Of a DNA stretch of 64,000 nt, positions 12,825 through 22,502 are shown piece by piece. The DNA is taken from NCBI GenBank assembly GCA_008828725.1, contig MEHQ01002247.1:1-64000 (forward strand). Reading direction: 5' to 3'. The notes under the pieces are model-generated. The model ran no database searches, had not been told where the DNA came from, and saw only the letters and a program-made list of their open reading frames with translations. The position numbers were made by a program, and so were the translations under genes. The stretch is from Saccharina japonica (taxonomy: Eukaryota > Sar > Phaeophyceae > Laminariales > Laminariaceae). How positions within the stretch are numbered: position 1 is the first letter of the stretch; each line of letters starts with the position of its first letter.

Positions 12825-13075
12825 GCGCGTTCTACGACAGAGGTAATCGCATTGTTTTGGCCGAATCGATTTTTGAACGACTGGGCTCCTTTACTCAAAA
12901 TCGTCGGAGGGTATCTGATTTTAAGCAATATGTTTTAGAGTATAATTCGGTCGTGATATTTCGCCCTAGGTAGCAGGTTGGTTTTCCTCAAAATTGTGTT
13001 CGTCTGTGAGGTACGAAGCTCCCGAAGTGAGCAGCTCAGATACAAACATGGTTTATCTCTATCGTAGCATGCATA
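12825..13075 (-). mobile_element. MITE family copy 1 (diverged)
   Basis: About 250 bp, bounded by an imperfect terminal inverted repeat: gcgttctacgacagaggta at the left and atctctatcgtagcatgc at the right. The interior shares landmarks with copies at 18.5, 25.1 and 38.5 kb: a GAACGA..GGGCTCC..TAC segment, aatcgtcggag, and the block before the right end with cagctcagatacaaacatg. No coding capacity. It is the most diverged of the four. Confidence 0.75.
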
Positions 13076-15458
13076 ACCGCCCCTCCCCCCCTCAGAAACA
13101 GTCCTCCTCGCCAGTGGCTCCTACACTAAATGGTAGCCTGAAAAACAAATTAATGGATGGTGCTGGGGTTTCTACGTGCTTTGCCCATTCCGGGAAGAAA
13201 AGAGCGAACATTCCAAGCGCAGGGATAGTGCACAAGAATCAATGGTTGTGAAATTTCGCACATTGAGCTGAATGTTGGAACGTCGGGCAGCGTTTTCGTG
13301 TCGAAACGTTGTAACCGTTGTAGATTTTGTCCATCTACACTTTGCTGTTGCGTCACGTCCTTTCATGCATGTAATGTTTTTTTAAACCAGGTGATGCTTT
13401 CCAACCGGTAATGGTCGAGGCCTTCCTACCGTGACTTTTCCTCTTATTCAATTTCGGAATGAGGCGCTACTTGCACCAAACCATCCAAACGAAATCGATA
13501 GATAAGGTTTTGAAAACAATAGAGGTCCGGGAATGCAACGACCAAAACTGAAACAACACCCCGAAGCTTTTTTTTTTCTATTTTTTTTTTTTATCTTTTT
13601 TTTTTTTTTTTTTTTTTATTTTTAAAAAAGTTTTAACTCAGTTTTCTCGAAACGTTCATGGTGGCATACGCACAACTCGTTTGACGCTTAACCCGCCTGT
13701 AGTGAAAAAAAGTGCTTCAACGTTTATGTCAGAACATAAAGCGTAAGTGGTGATTCGTGTTTGCAACGGAATTATTACCAACTGCGGCAGCTATGAAACG
13801 GGATACCGGGGTTTTTCACTCCAGTCAACGGTATCGGGGAAATTCGCCATTGAATAGGTCTGTCGTCAGCAATGCTATTTTGGGGGACCAACGCACTGCA
13901 TCCTACTCCACGACGCAGAACGCTTGAGATAGAACAGGAGCCGATCACCTTCAAAAATATTCGTTGTGCTACTCTGCTGTCGATACAGTATACTCCCGGC
14001 AGGGAAATCCCCCCATCCTGTCAACTAGTGAACACCGCCTAAAGTTATGCCGTTGGTCTGCATAGTAGTCGATTCAAAGGGGTCACTCAGACTTTCAGTC
14101 GGCACCAGAGGGCCGCAAAGATTGCACAAACTGATTGAAGACGAGGCACGCACGACGTACGCGTAGAAAACATTAAACGCGTCGACGACGATGCAGTTCT
14201 GGTACAATATGTATGCAACGGGAATTATGAATACATGGTCGAGAACACAGAAAACAAAGACGTAATCGGCACATGAAGCGTATGGTGGTAAAGTAGAGCG
14301 ATACGTCAGATTCACAAACTGCATACGATCAACAATTTGTTGATATCGTTTCCATGGCGCATATCCAACTACGACTTGAAGGCATGTCACCTGCTCCCTG
14401 TTTCCAGGCACGCACGTGTTTGTGCACGTTCACGTTCAATGCTACATCGGAGAACGTACGGTACCCTGCCTTTGTTCCAGCGTGTTACTCTTGATGAACG
14501 AGCTTCGCTCTACAGTGGGGGTATATCCATTGTTCATCAGGCTCGGTGCTTCAGGAGCTCTGCGTATCAAGCTAAACGTGGCTGCTGTAAAGCAACATGA
14601 GTAACCCCATCACCAAAGAGTAGCCTTGGTGCAAATACTGTACACACATAACCGAAATGGCGTTGCCGGAATAATGGGTACTGCAGGCACAAAAAACTGT
14701 ATATATCGTATCACGGGTCACTAGGACGCCTGTCAAAACTCTGTTCGGCATGTTTGATATGTTCGCTGCAATAAGGTGCTAAACTGGCATGTGAATTACG
14801 TTCGATAGACGTGTTAACATGGACCGCATAAATAAGTCAATGCCCTTATATAATTGACGACGACAGTGAATCTACCGGATCGGAGTACTTGTGTAACACC
14901 GGACCACGACGTAGTCCCGGCAAAAGGCAGGTGTCATCTTATAAAAGACAGGGTTGGAACCCTAACCGTCAGCGTCATATTCATTAAAGACTACGCCTTC
15001 CAATTCAACGTCGGTAACGCAAGACAATACAAAGATTAAATATGACCTTGATACTGTTCTTGACAACACGTAGATAATATATTTTGTGGCGGACTGGTTC
15101 TTTGATGTATATTAGTATCGCTTACAAAATCTCAAATAGCTTCAGTTGTCGAAAGCTGTGGAGCGGCATAAATACAGCACATGTCCATTTCAAACGGGCA
15201 TGAAGCTAGATCTCCGCAACGATCCATAGTATGGCCTAGGCTTCCCTCCTCCTCGTAGAAAAACTGGCATTGGCCCACCACAGAAAAGCCCATTGGGGTA
15301 TAAAGACTGAGATAGCCGGAGCCGACACGACAACAAGCGTATTCGGCGCAAACGTCATTAACTTGCAATATATACCTGGTATGACTACTGCACAACTGAA
15401 CCACGGATTTAGCCAACCAAAGTGTTTTCAACAGCTTTCAACATTGCTGGGAAACAAT
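13076..15458. other. No supported gene; poly-T tract at 13,567-13,620
   Basis: A long T-rich run interrupted by single A and C bases lies at 13,567-13,620. Elsewhere frames up to 128 codons (14,025-14,411 minus) have no recognisable features. The last 400 bp lie downstream of the minus-strand EsV-1-7 gene and presumably include its 3' untranslated region. Confidence 0.4.
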
Positions 15459-16586
15459 TCAAAAGGTACACTCAGTTTTTACGTGAAACTGGGGGGGGGT
15501 CACGGAACAGTTTGACAGGCTACGACGAGCTCTCTTGCTGGCGGGTGTCTGTCCAACGCAGACGAAGCCGTCCTGGGAGGGGCCGTGCTGGTGACAGTGG
15601 GTAGGCTGCTCTCCGCTGAGTCCCCACCGTGATCTACGGCTACAATTTACCACTTGGCACTTGAAACAAAAACTAATCAATTGGCCAACCGAACTATCGG
15701 TTTTATGGTCGGAACACACTGTCGCAGTACCGTCCGTTACTAAACCCCAGGACGGTGGCCTGGTGCAGGTGTCATGTGAGCAACGCTTGCCGCGGAGGTT
15801 CACCATGTCGTCTGTAGCATGCAGCTTGCAGTATATCGCCGTCTTGCTGCCCTCGACATTGAAACTCGGATACCCCATGCAGGTTGCATGTGAGCAACGT
15901 CGGTTGACGACGTCCACCATGTCATCAGTCGCATGCTGTTTGCAGTACACTGCCGACTTGCTGCCCTTGGCATTGAAACTCGGAGTCTTCATGCAGGTGT
16001 CACGTGAGCAACGCTTACCGCGAACGTCCACCATGCCGTCTTCAGCATGTAGCTTGCAGTACACCGGCGCCTTGCGGCTGTCGAAATTGAAACTCGGCAT
16101 CTTCATGCAAGTTACATAGGAGCAACGCCTGTCGCGAACGTTCACCATGCCATCCTCAGCGTATAGCTTGCAGTACACCGCTGTCTTGCTGCCGTTGACA
16201 TTAAACTTCGGCTGCTTCATGCAGGTGTCGTATGAGCAGCGTCGGGTGACGATGTCCACCATGTCATCCGCCGCATGCTGCTTGCAGTAAATCGGCATCT
16301 TGCTGCTGTCGACATTGAAACTCGGGCGCTTAATGCAGGTGTCATACGAGCAACGCTTGCGACGAACGTCCATCATGCCGTCCTCAGCATGTAGCTTGCA
16401 GTACGCAGGCGTCTTGTTCCCTTCGACATTGAAACTCGGCTGTTTTATGCAGGAGACATACACGCATAGCCTGCTCTTGATGCTCACCATACCGTGCTCC
16501 GCATGTTGCTTGCAGTACGCCCTCACATGACCTTTAACAGCGAAGTCCCTCCGCTTCATGCAGCCATCGCGTGAACATTGCCCCAT
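15459..16586 (-). CDS. EsV-1-7 domain protein, nine repeats
   Basis: Single-exon frame of 375 residues. Nine cysteine/histidine repeats follow C-x4-C-x16-C-x2-H, with first cysteines at residues 4, 41, 79, 117, 155, 193, 231, 269 and 310. The typical core is CMK.PSFNVEGSK.AVYCK.HAEDGMVDVR. The spacing suggests a small zinc-binding fold, although metal binding is inferred. Repeats 8 and 9 are a terminal type with S/R-W-G-L, followed by a basic KRARR stretch (351-355, possible nuclear signal) and the tail VKTECTF. Repeats 1 and 9 have 15 rather than 16 residues between Cys 2 and Cys 3. In repeat 4 the final His is Tyr142. The family includes the Ectocarpus developmental regulator IMMEDIATE UPRIGHT and gene 7 of virus EsV-1; the molecular role is not settled. 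Stop at 15,459-15,461. It is a close paralogue of the 42.7-kb gene. No neighbouring gene suggests an operon or pathway. Confidence 0.93.
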   Translation of the reverse strand: MGQCSRDGCMKRRDFAVKGHVRAYCKQHAEHGMVSIKSRLCVYVSCIKQPSFNVEGNKTPAYCKLHAEDGMMDVRRKRCSYDTCIKRPSFNVDSSKMPIYCKQHAADDMVDIVTRRCSYDTCMKQPKFNVNGSKTAVYCKLYAEDGMVNVRDRRCSYVTCMKMPSFNFDSRKAPVYCKLHAEDGMVDVRGKRCSRDTCMKTPSFNAKGSKSAVYCKQHATDDMVDVVNRRCSHATCMGYPSFNVEGSKTAIYCKLHATDDMVNLRGKRCSHDTCTRPPSWGLVTDGTATVCSDHKTDSSVGQLISFCFKCQVVNCSRRSRWGLSGEQPTHCHQHGPSQDGFVCVGQTPASKRARRSLSNCSVTPPQFHVKTECTF

Positions 16587-16619
16587 TATCGCCGGACACG
16601 GGTTGGTCGCGACGGCGGT

Positions 16620-16680
16620 GGGAATACCTGAGGAACATCAGGTAGCGATTGTGGCACGGCAAGGATATATAAGGGTCAAA
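16620..16680 (-). promoter_or_regulatory. Possible TATA element and hairpin upstream of EsV-1-7 gene
   Basis: On the minus strand, cttatatatcc (16,664-16,674) lies about 80-90 bp before the start codon. Between them lies a 5-bp inverted repeat, cctga / tcagg (16,627-16,642). Position and sequence fit a core promoter, but this is inference. Confidence 0.3.
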
Positions 16681-17794
16681 CTAAGCTGTTACGTCGACAG
16701 CTTTTAGATCGGTCGGCGATGAGCGACGATAAAACGGCATACGCCGCCACGTGCTGCAATACAATGGCATATTTGTATACTGATCGAACTCGGCGGGGAG
16801 GGAGACTGTCTGTCACACCGTCCAACGTTGGAACTCGGTACCGCTTTTTGTTTGGTAAAGACACTTTCAAATATGGTTTGAATGGAGAGAGTTTATGAAC
16901 GGAGTGGAACACAAGAAAAATATTCGACAAACACGTTTGATCACGGCAGTAGGATGATGTTGCATTCATAATGTGAGTATACTCTCGCATATGAATAGTT
17001 AAGTTTCTGGAGGATCCGTCTTGTTTCGAAAGAAAACACTTCGTAAGAGGACTTTTCGGCAAAACGTTAGATAGGTGGACACGGCCAGCCTGTCCGGACA
17101 CGTTGGTCGAGGTTCGGGCTCGATTCGACCACTGTGGCTCGAATACCAAGCGCCTAAATGAGTTTTCACGGCCGGAGTGGCTACAACGATTCCTCGGGTG
17201 CCCTGTATAAGGCGATACTTTGTACGCACTTACTCGATAAATAATTGCCTACTTTACGCCCTCTCACGAACGCGTGACCAGACAGCCTGGACATACCAGT
17301 GAACCACAGCCCGCCAAGACAACAGGCGGGTTCCGCGCTAAAGAGTACTATTATCGGGGGAGGTTGCAGATATTGTTAGCAACCCACCCCTAACCCCCTA
17401 CCATTTAATCACGTGCCAATAAGGCTTCTATTAATAGTACACCGTCTGTCTTTTTCGAGACCAACCGCGTCAGTTGGTGCTCGGGTTTCAATGAATTTAA
17501 TAGGCTCCCTATAAGGTAAAAGCGAAAATGCAAGAAATAGGGGATATACCGGAAACTCCCCCCCCTCTGAAACAGCTTCGACCGAGCTAACCCTTTCCTC
17601 TATTGGTAATATTGGGGTGGGGATCCCGAATCTAATGTCAGCTATTTGCTAGTGGGTGATGCTATCGGGATAAGCTCTCCAAACTCTGAAAAATAAACGG
17701 GGATGTCATTGAAATACCCCTGACCTGGGGAGGTGTTCGATATGTTCATGTATGGTCTAGAAACATTCAATCTAGGGTAATTTTGAGTCGGGGG
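16681..17794. other. No supported gene; contains MITE-less relative of the 18.5-kb insertion site
   Basis: At 17,255-17,320 the sequence ctttacgccctctcacgaac, cagacagcc and ccagtgaaccacag repeats the two flanks of the MITE at 18,520-18,759 without the MITE. A 157-codon minus frame (16,676-17,149) has no recognised motif. Confidence 0.5.
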
Positions 17795-18175
17795 TCACGC
17801 ATATATCATCAGACTATCCTGGTTCGGCACTGAAATCGACTTATAGGTGAACAAATGCTGGGCGTTCGTGAGCCATTTCAAGATTTCTGTGAATTTTGAC
17901 ATTCGGATCCTGGCACCAGTTTTTGTCTGGTTAACTTTCTGGGTGGCTCTACCCCCCGTAAATCGGCCAAGCGGAATCGATTGAAAAAAAGGTCGAAAAG
18001 TAATAAAACTCGGGAATGCGGCGAAAACAAAGTCATAGACAAAGAAAAACGTGTGTTTTCGGACCTTTTTTTCAAAGCCATTTTTTGACGTTTTACAACC
18101 AACCACGAGGTCGATTTTTTCATTGCTTTTTGTTTTTGTTCAGGAGAGGCAATTGAATTCTAGAGCGGAACCCGT

Positions 18176-18475
18176 CAAAAACACTGAGAGCACAACGTTA
18201 CAACCCTTGCCGCCCATACCTGCAAGCAGGCAACAATGTGCGTGTGTGTCACGTCAACCTGCTCTGTACTGCTGTGTCTATAAATTATTGTGCTTATCAG
18301 GGCCTGCGGCCCTCAAGCAATCGATTAGCTTTCTGTGCTGCTGTTGCTTTCTGTGCTGCTGTTGTCTGTGGCAAATGCAATCCGACTCAGGACGGAACTG
18401 TCAGAATCAGAGAGCATGTAAATACCACAAAACACGTTACAACCCCGCCTTACCAAACACGCGTTGCCATAGATG
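18176..18475 (+). repeat. ~290-bp unit, copy 1 of direct duplication
   Basis: Shares gttacaaccc..gccgcccata, gtgcgtgtgtg, tgtgt..ataaa/gaag, cctgcgg, ctgttgt.tgtggca and gcatg.aaa.accac with 18,783-19,065. The overlapping plus-strand frame at 18,238-18,585 (115 codons) contains CGKCNPTQDG then H-x5-H, that is C-x2-C-x12-H-x5-H, superficially like a zinc finger. In the second copy the matching Cys and His are lost, so a coding role is weak. The MITE at 18,520 lies between the two copies. Confidence 0.7.
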
Positions 18476-18519
18476 ATTGCCTAATTTTCGCCCTCTCACG
18501 AGCGCATGGACAGACAGCC

Positions 18520-18759
18520 GACGCGTGCTACGGTAGAGGTAGCACTTTTTGGCTGAATCGTTTTCTGAACGATCGGGCTCCTTAACCCGAACTCGTCGGA
18601 CTTTCATTTTTGTGACGAATAATGTTTCAGGGTATACTTGAGATTTCTCATCCGGCGGCACTTTTATTTTCCTCCAAAGTTTTTTTTTCGGTGATGTATG
18701 ACGCTCCTTACGTGACGAGCTCAGAAAAAACATGGTGCACCTCTATCGTAGCATGCGTC
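18520..18759. mobile_element. MITE family copy 2
   Basis: 240 bp with ~25-bp terminal inverted repeats: left gacgcgtgctacggtagagg, right cctctatcgtagcatgcgtc. Flanked by agcc on both sides (possible 4-bp target-site duplication). A related site without the element is present at 17,255-17,320. The interior is AT-rich with no open frame of interest. Confidence 0.88.
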
Positions 18760-18782
18760 AGCCCAGACAAACCAGTGAACCA

Positions 18783-19065
18783 CAGGTGCACTACACAGCG
18801 CGCAAAAAAACACAACGCTACAATGCTGCCGCCCATAAGCACCTGAAGGCAACAGCGTGCGTGTGTGACACATACACATGCGCTGTACCGCTGTGGGCAT
18901 GAAGAGTTGTGTTTACCGGAGCCTGCGGTGCGTAAGCAACCATAACCGCTTACATCCCTATGCTCCTGTTGTGTGTGGCAGGTACACGTTGACTCCGGAC
19001 GAAAAGGGAAGGATCAGGCAGCATGCAAAGACTACAGCATACGTTACAACCTCGTCTAGCACCGG
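18783..19065 (+). repeat. ~290-bp unit, copy 2 of direct duplication
   Basis: Partner of 18,176-18,475. The plus frame at 18,878-19,261 (127 codons) contains CGRYTLTPDEKGRIRQHAK, matching copy 1 but without its second Cys and final His. The two copies are clearly diverged. Confidence 0.7.
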
Positions 19066-19929
19066 AAGCAGGAGCGGGCCACACCAAGCCCGTGTGGCGG
19101 GCCCGCCGTTTCCCGCTGTCGCTGCTAATACTTTAATTGTGGTGGGCTTCTATCCGTCGTCGATCACCAACAAGCACAACCGTTCCCTCTTCTGCCGCTG
19201 TGCCATAAGATGTATCGCGCGTCTGGCGCGCGCCTCAATAAATACCACATGTGAGCATTGAGCTTTGGCGATATGGCAAATAAGTCACAATGCCCTATTT
19301 TTGTTTCGAATGAGTGAGTTCAAATTTCGGCGAGTGCATGCGTAATCCTTTTAAACGTTTCTTGGTTTTGTATTGTGTACATAACCCAGACACCGCAGAC
19401 AGCAGACGATCACGCAGAGTGCGCGCTAAAACCAGCTGAAAACAACCCTATATATACACGTCTGCTGAGAAAAACGAAGGACCACGTGAATTCGGTTTTG
19501 CACTCCGAGCTGTATTGCTCTTGGCGGTTGTACTCTAGAGATGCTGAATTCATCACACCCTGCAATCTGTACAGCTGGGGGTCTCTGCAGCTTATGTTGC
19601 TGGGATTTTCAGCAATTGGCAGCAGCAGAAGGAAAGTAAGAGTGCGATTTTAGTATGCAGCCAAGAGCGCAGGCGATTCACAGTTGACAGGGTGATGCGC
19701 TGCACTCTTCAAATATATACACACCACTGGATTCATAAAAACAACAAGGCCAACTGATAAGGATCGCTGTGGCCAACAATCAAGAAAGGCCGTATCTATC
19801 AAACTCGTCAAATGGTCCTTCGAACAGCGAGTTACGGCCTAGCTGTGCACGGTACACCTTTCGAAATTGCACATCAACATCATGTCACTTTGTTTTCTGC
19901 GTGCACACAAAGAGGCTGTAAGCATCGAT
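19066..19929. other. No supported gene
   Basis: A 92-codon plus frame at 19,375-19,653 has no recognisable feature. No clear repeats. Confidence 0.35.
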
Positions 19930-20705
19930 TCCCCTAGTAAAACCAAGTCGTTTGTATCCCTGGAACAAAACCAAACAAGTCAAATTCGACCCCCCGCAAG
20001 AAAACTAAGTTAATTTCGACCCTCCACAAAGAAAAACAAGCTAAATTCGATCCCGAAACAAGAAAATAAACAATACTTTGAAACTAACACTAAAATGAAG
20101 TCAATTGTGATCCCCACTTTGAAACCAAGACATTTCCCACGATAAAACGAAGTCAATCTCAACCACGCACCCAATGACTAAGTACCCACACTTGAACTCA
20201 GTCAATTTATATCAACAAACCAAAATCAAGTATTGTTTGGCTAGCACCAAAATCAGGTATATTTGTATGCAGACACAACGTGAACCTAACACAGTCTCGA
20301 ACCCCACATCGAAAACAGGTAGACTGCGATACCAGGTCAATTTACACCCCCTTACAGAAGAAGTTATTCGCTGCACAAACATACAAACTGCGTCATTCCC
20401 AATCCTTACACTGAAAAACAAATCCAATTCAATCTCGACCACGCACACGAAACATAACAACTGAAGTCAGACCAAACACAAGTAGTCCGAGTCAATCTAA
20501 ACCTGCACTAAAACAAGTCATGTTCGCCCCTCACACAAGAATCAAGTATATTGCGACCGTCTACACAGAAATGTAGTCAATTCTGGTTCCCAAAATAAAC
20601 CAAAGGCGTTTCGCCCCTGTACACAAACAAAGTTCGTTTCGACCCCCCCCTACTTCAACCGAGTCAGTTTCAACCCCCTAAACAAAAACGCAGATGTTTC
20701 ACAAG
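19930..20705. repeat. Degenerate ~40-bp minisatellite
   Basis: Repeated phrases of the type AAGTCAATTTCGACCCCC followed by ACACAAGAAAACC recur about every 40 bp with much divergence and strong strand bias (few G on the plus strand). Frames on both strands at 20,174-20,464 reflect the bias, not a gene. Confidence 0.75.
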
Positions 20706-21302
20706 GTCGTACTATGATACAGTAATCATATGATATCATTCGATGTGCTGTAGGTTTTCAAATCGTATTTGCGAAACTCCCCTGAGCATGCCTCGTAGGG
20801 GAACTTTGTATTACTGTTACGATCACTACCGTGTACGTAATACCCTATCTGTACCCACAACTACGGTGCACTTGGACGGCGCAGGCAGCACTCCATACAG
20901 CAGCTGGTGTAGTCAGCAGGATCGAGTTGGTGAGTTGTGGGGACGGGGGAGAGTCTATGCTGTAGTTGAGTGGATACCCGCGGCCATGTCAGCTCAGTTT
21001 GTAGATTAACTTAATTTCCCTTGTGCGCCTTTTCGTCTCGTGTATTTTACGTGGGCAAGAGCCATGATTTCCGGCCGAATGAAGTTGTTTATTGATTTTC
21101 GGGTCTTCGTAGGGCTCCAGCACCTTCTGGTTAGGTCTGTGCAAAAGGAACAATGAGGCCATTGAATTTTGTATAGAATAGTTGAGTCACATTGCCCACA
21201 ATGTCTCCAAGTCGGCATAGCGGCTTCAGACTGTGAAGTCGAGAAACCGTCAACCAACTTGAAATTAGAGTAGGACAGTATCCGCAGAATATGTATTAAA
21301 AA

Positions 21303-21521
21303 TTGACAGAGCAAGACGAAAATCACTACGTGTATGAATTCGAGAACGGAGAAGCGGGTTTCAAACGCCAAAACAAAAAGAGTGCCTCGCTCGCGTGTTC
21401 GACATGTGCCTTCGTTCAGAGTACGAAAAAAGACAGCACAACAGTAGCACAACAGGGCTTGCCCTCGAGACGCCAACTTTTTAGAGTGGACGCTCGGAAG
21501 ATAATAGTGCGGGAGATGTAA
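21303..21521 (+). CDS. Possible exon or small protein, unrecognised
   Basis: A 72-codon frame with balanced charged composition (acidic N-terminus TEQDENHYVYEFENGE, basic C-terminus ending RVDARKIIVREM) and one C-x2-C pair. It resembles real protein more than its neighbours do, but I recognise no family. A longer antisense frame (21,006-21,533) overlaps it, so at most one is real. Confidence 0.18.
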   Translation: MTEQDENHYVYEFENGEAGFKRQNKKSASLACSTCAFVQSTKKDSTTVAQQGLPSRRQLFRVDARKIIVREM

Positions 21522-21533
21522 AATGGTGCACAT

Positions 21534-22369
21534 TTCATAGCTCGGGCGTTGTGTGCTATTGACAGAACTAACCCTGTCGGCCTGCTACTGTTTTCAGGCT
21601 GGGCTGAATGCCGAACAAGAGAGCACTCCCGCGTTGAGCGTGTTAGCCGGAGTGCAGCGTGCACCGGGCTGGTAGCCATCGTTTGAGCGCTTGTCTCCCG
21701 CCAGTCGACGTTTAGTGGGGGTGGGTGTTTGCACGATGTGTTGTGTGCCGGGCAGTGTCGTGTATATTGATAGGTTTGTTGGTGTTTGCTGCGTCTGTGT
21801 TCTTGATACAGTCCGGTAAATGAAGAGGTCGATTATGCGTTTTTCAGTTCATACGTATGTCTATGTTATACACAGTGGGTTGAATCAAAGCGGGATGCCC
21901 CTCACCTCCGTCGACCTTGCTGCTGTTGCAAGGTGATGGCTGCGAGTTCATGCTACACCAAGAATCCGGTTGTACTTGGGTTTGGTGCGTGAGCTGTATG
22001 GCGGCTCTGTGCATTGCTCTCGCAGAGCGAGCGCTGTGTGATGTGCGATCTTGCGCACTCGCAAGGTAACATCTGGATTTGAAGCAAAAATGTACAGAAG
22101 TTTACTTCAAAATAGTGTAATATGTACTTCGTCAGAAAAGTGACCGAGTACACCATTTGAGGAAACCCATACCTCACGCTGGTCGTTCTGGGTAAAACAA
22201 GCACTTTTTTTGGCATAGTTTAGAACTCAACAGGGGCGTGTTTCGTTCAGATTCAGGGATAAGCGCCCATTCGGAGCTTAAAATATTTCCATACAGAATG
22301 AAGAACACAACACAATCAATAATGTATGTGATACCCGTACAACCTCTGACCTTTCACGACCCGAGCGAA
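21534..22369. other. No gene seen
   Basis: GT-rich stretches near 21,715-21,830. No coding or repeat structure supported. Confidence 0.35.
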
Positions 22370-22502
22370 GCGATCGGCGACTATCCACACGCCGACAGCA
22401 CACGGTACATCATAAATGTTGCGAACGGTGACCACCAACAGTGTCCAACTCCTTTCATCCCATACAGCAGCAGTACCAGCCCTCATACGACCCTGATGTA
22501 GG
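22370..22502 (+). repeat. Highly diverged fragment of palindrome-arm repeat
   Basis: Aligns by eye with 253-370: gcgatcggcgact, aacggtgaccaccaa, cagtgtccaactcc, cccatacagcagcagtac and cgacccctgatg-like text occur in the same order as gtgatcggcgact, atcgtgaccaccca, caatgtccaactc and cccatacatcaccagtac. An old copy. Confidence 0.6.

Noticed and set aside
15459..16586. Integrated viral gene
   Set aside because: EsV-1-7 is named after a phaeovirus gene, but the family is large in brown algal genomes and no other viral gene lies nearby, so a host gene is the simpler reading.
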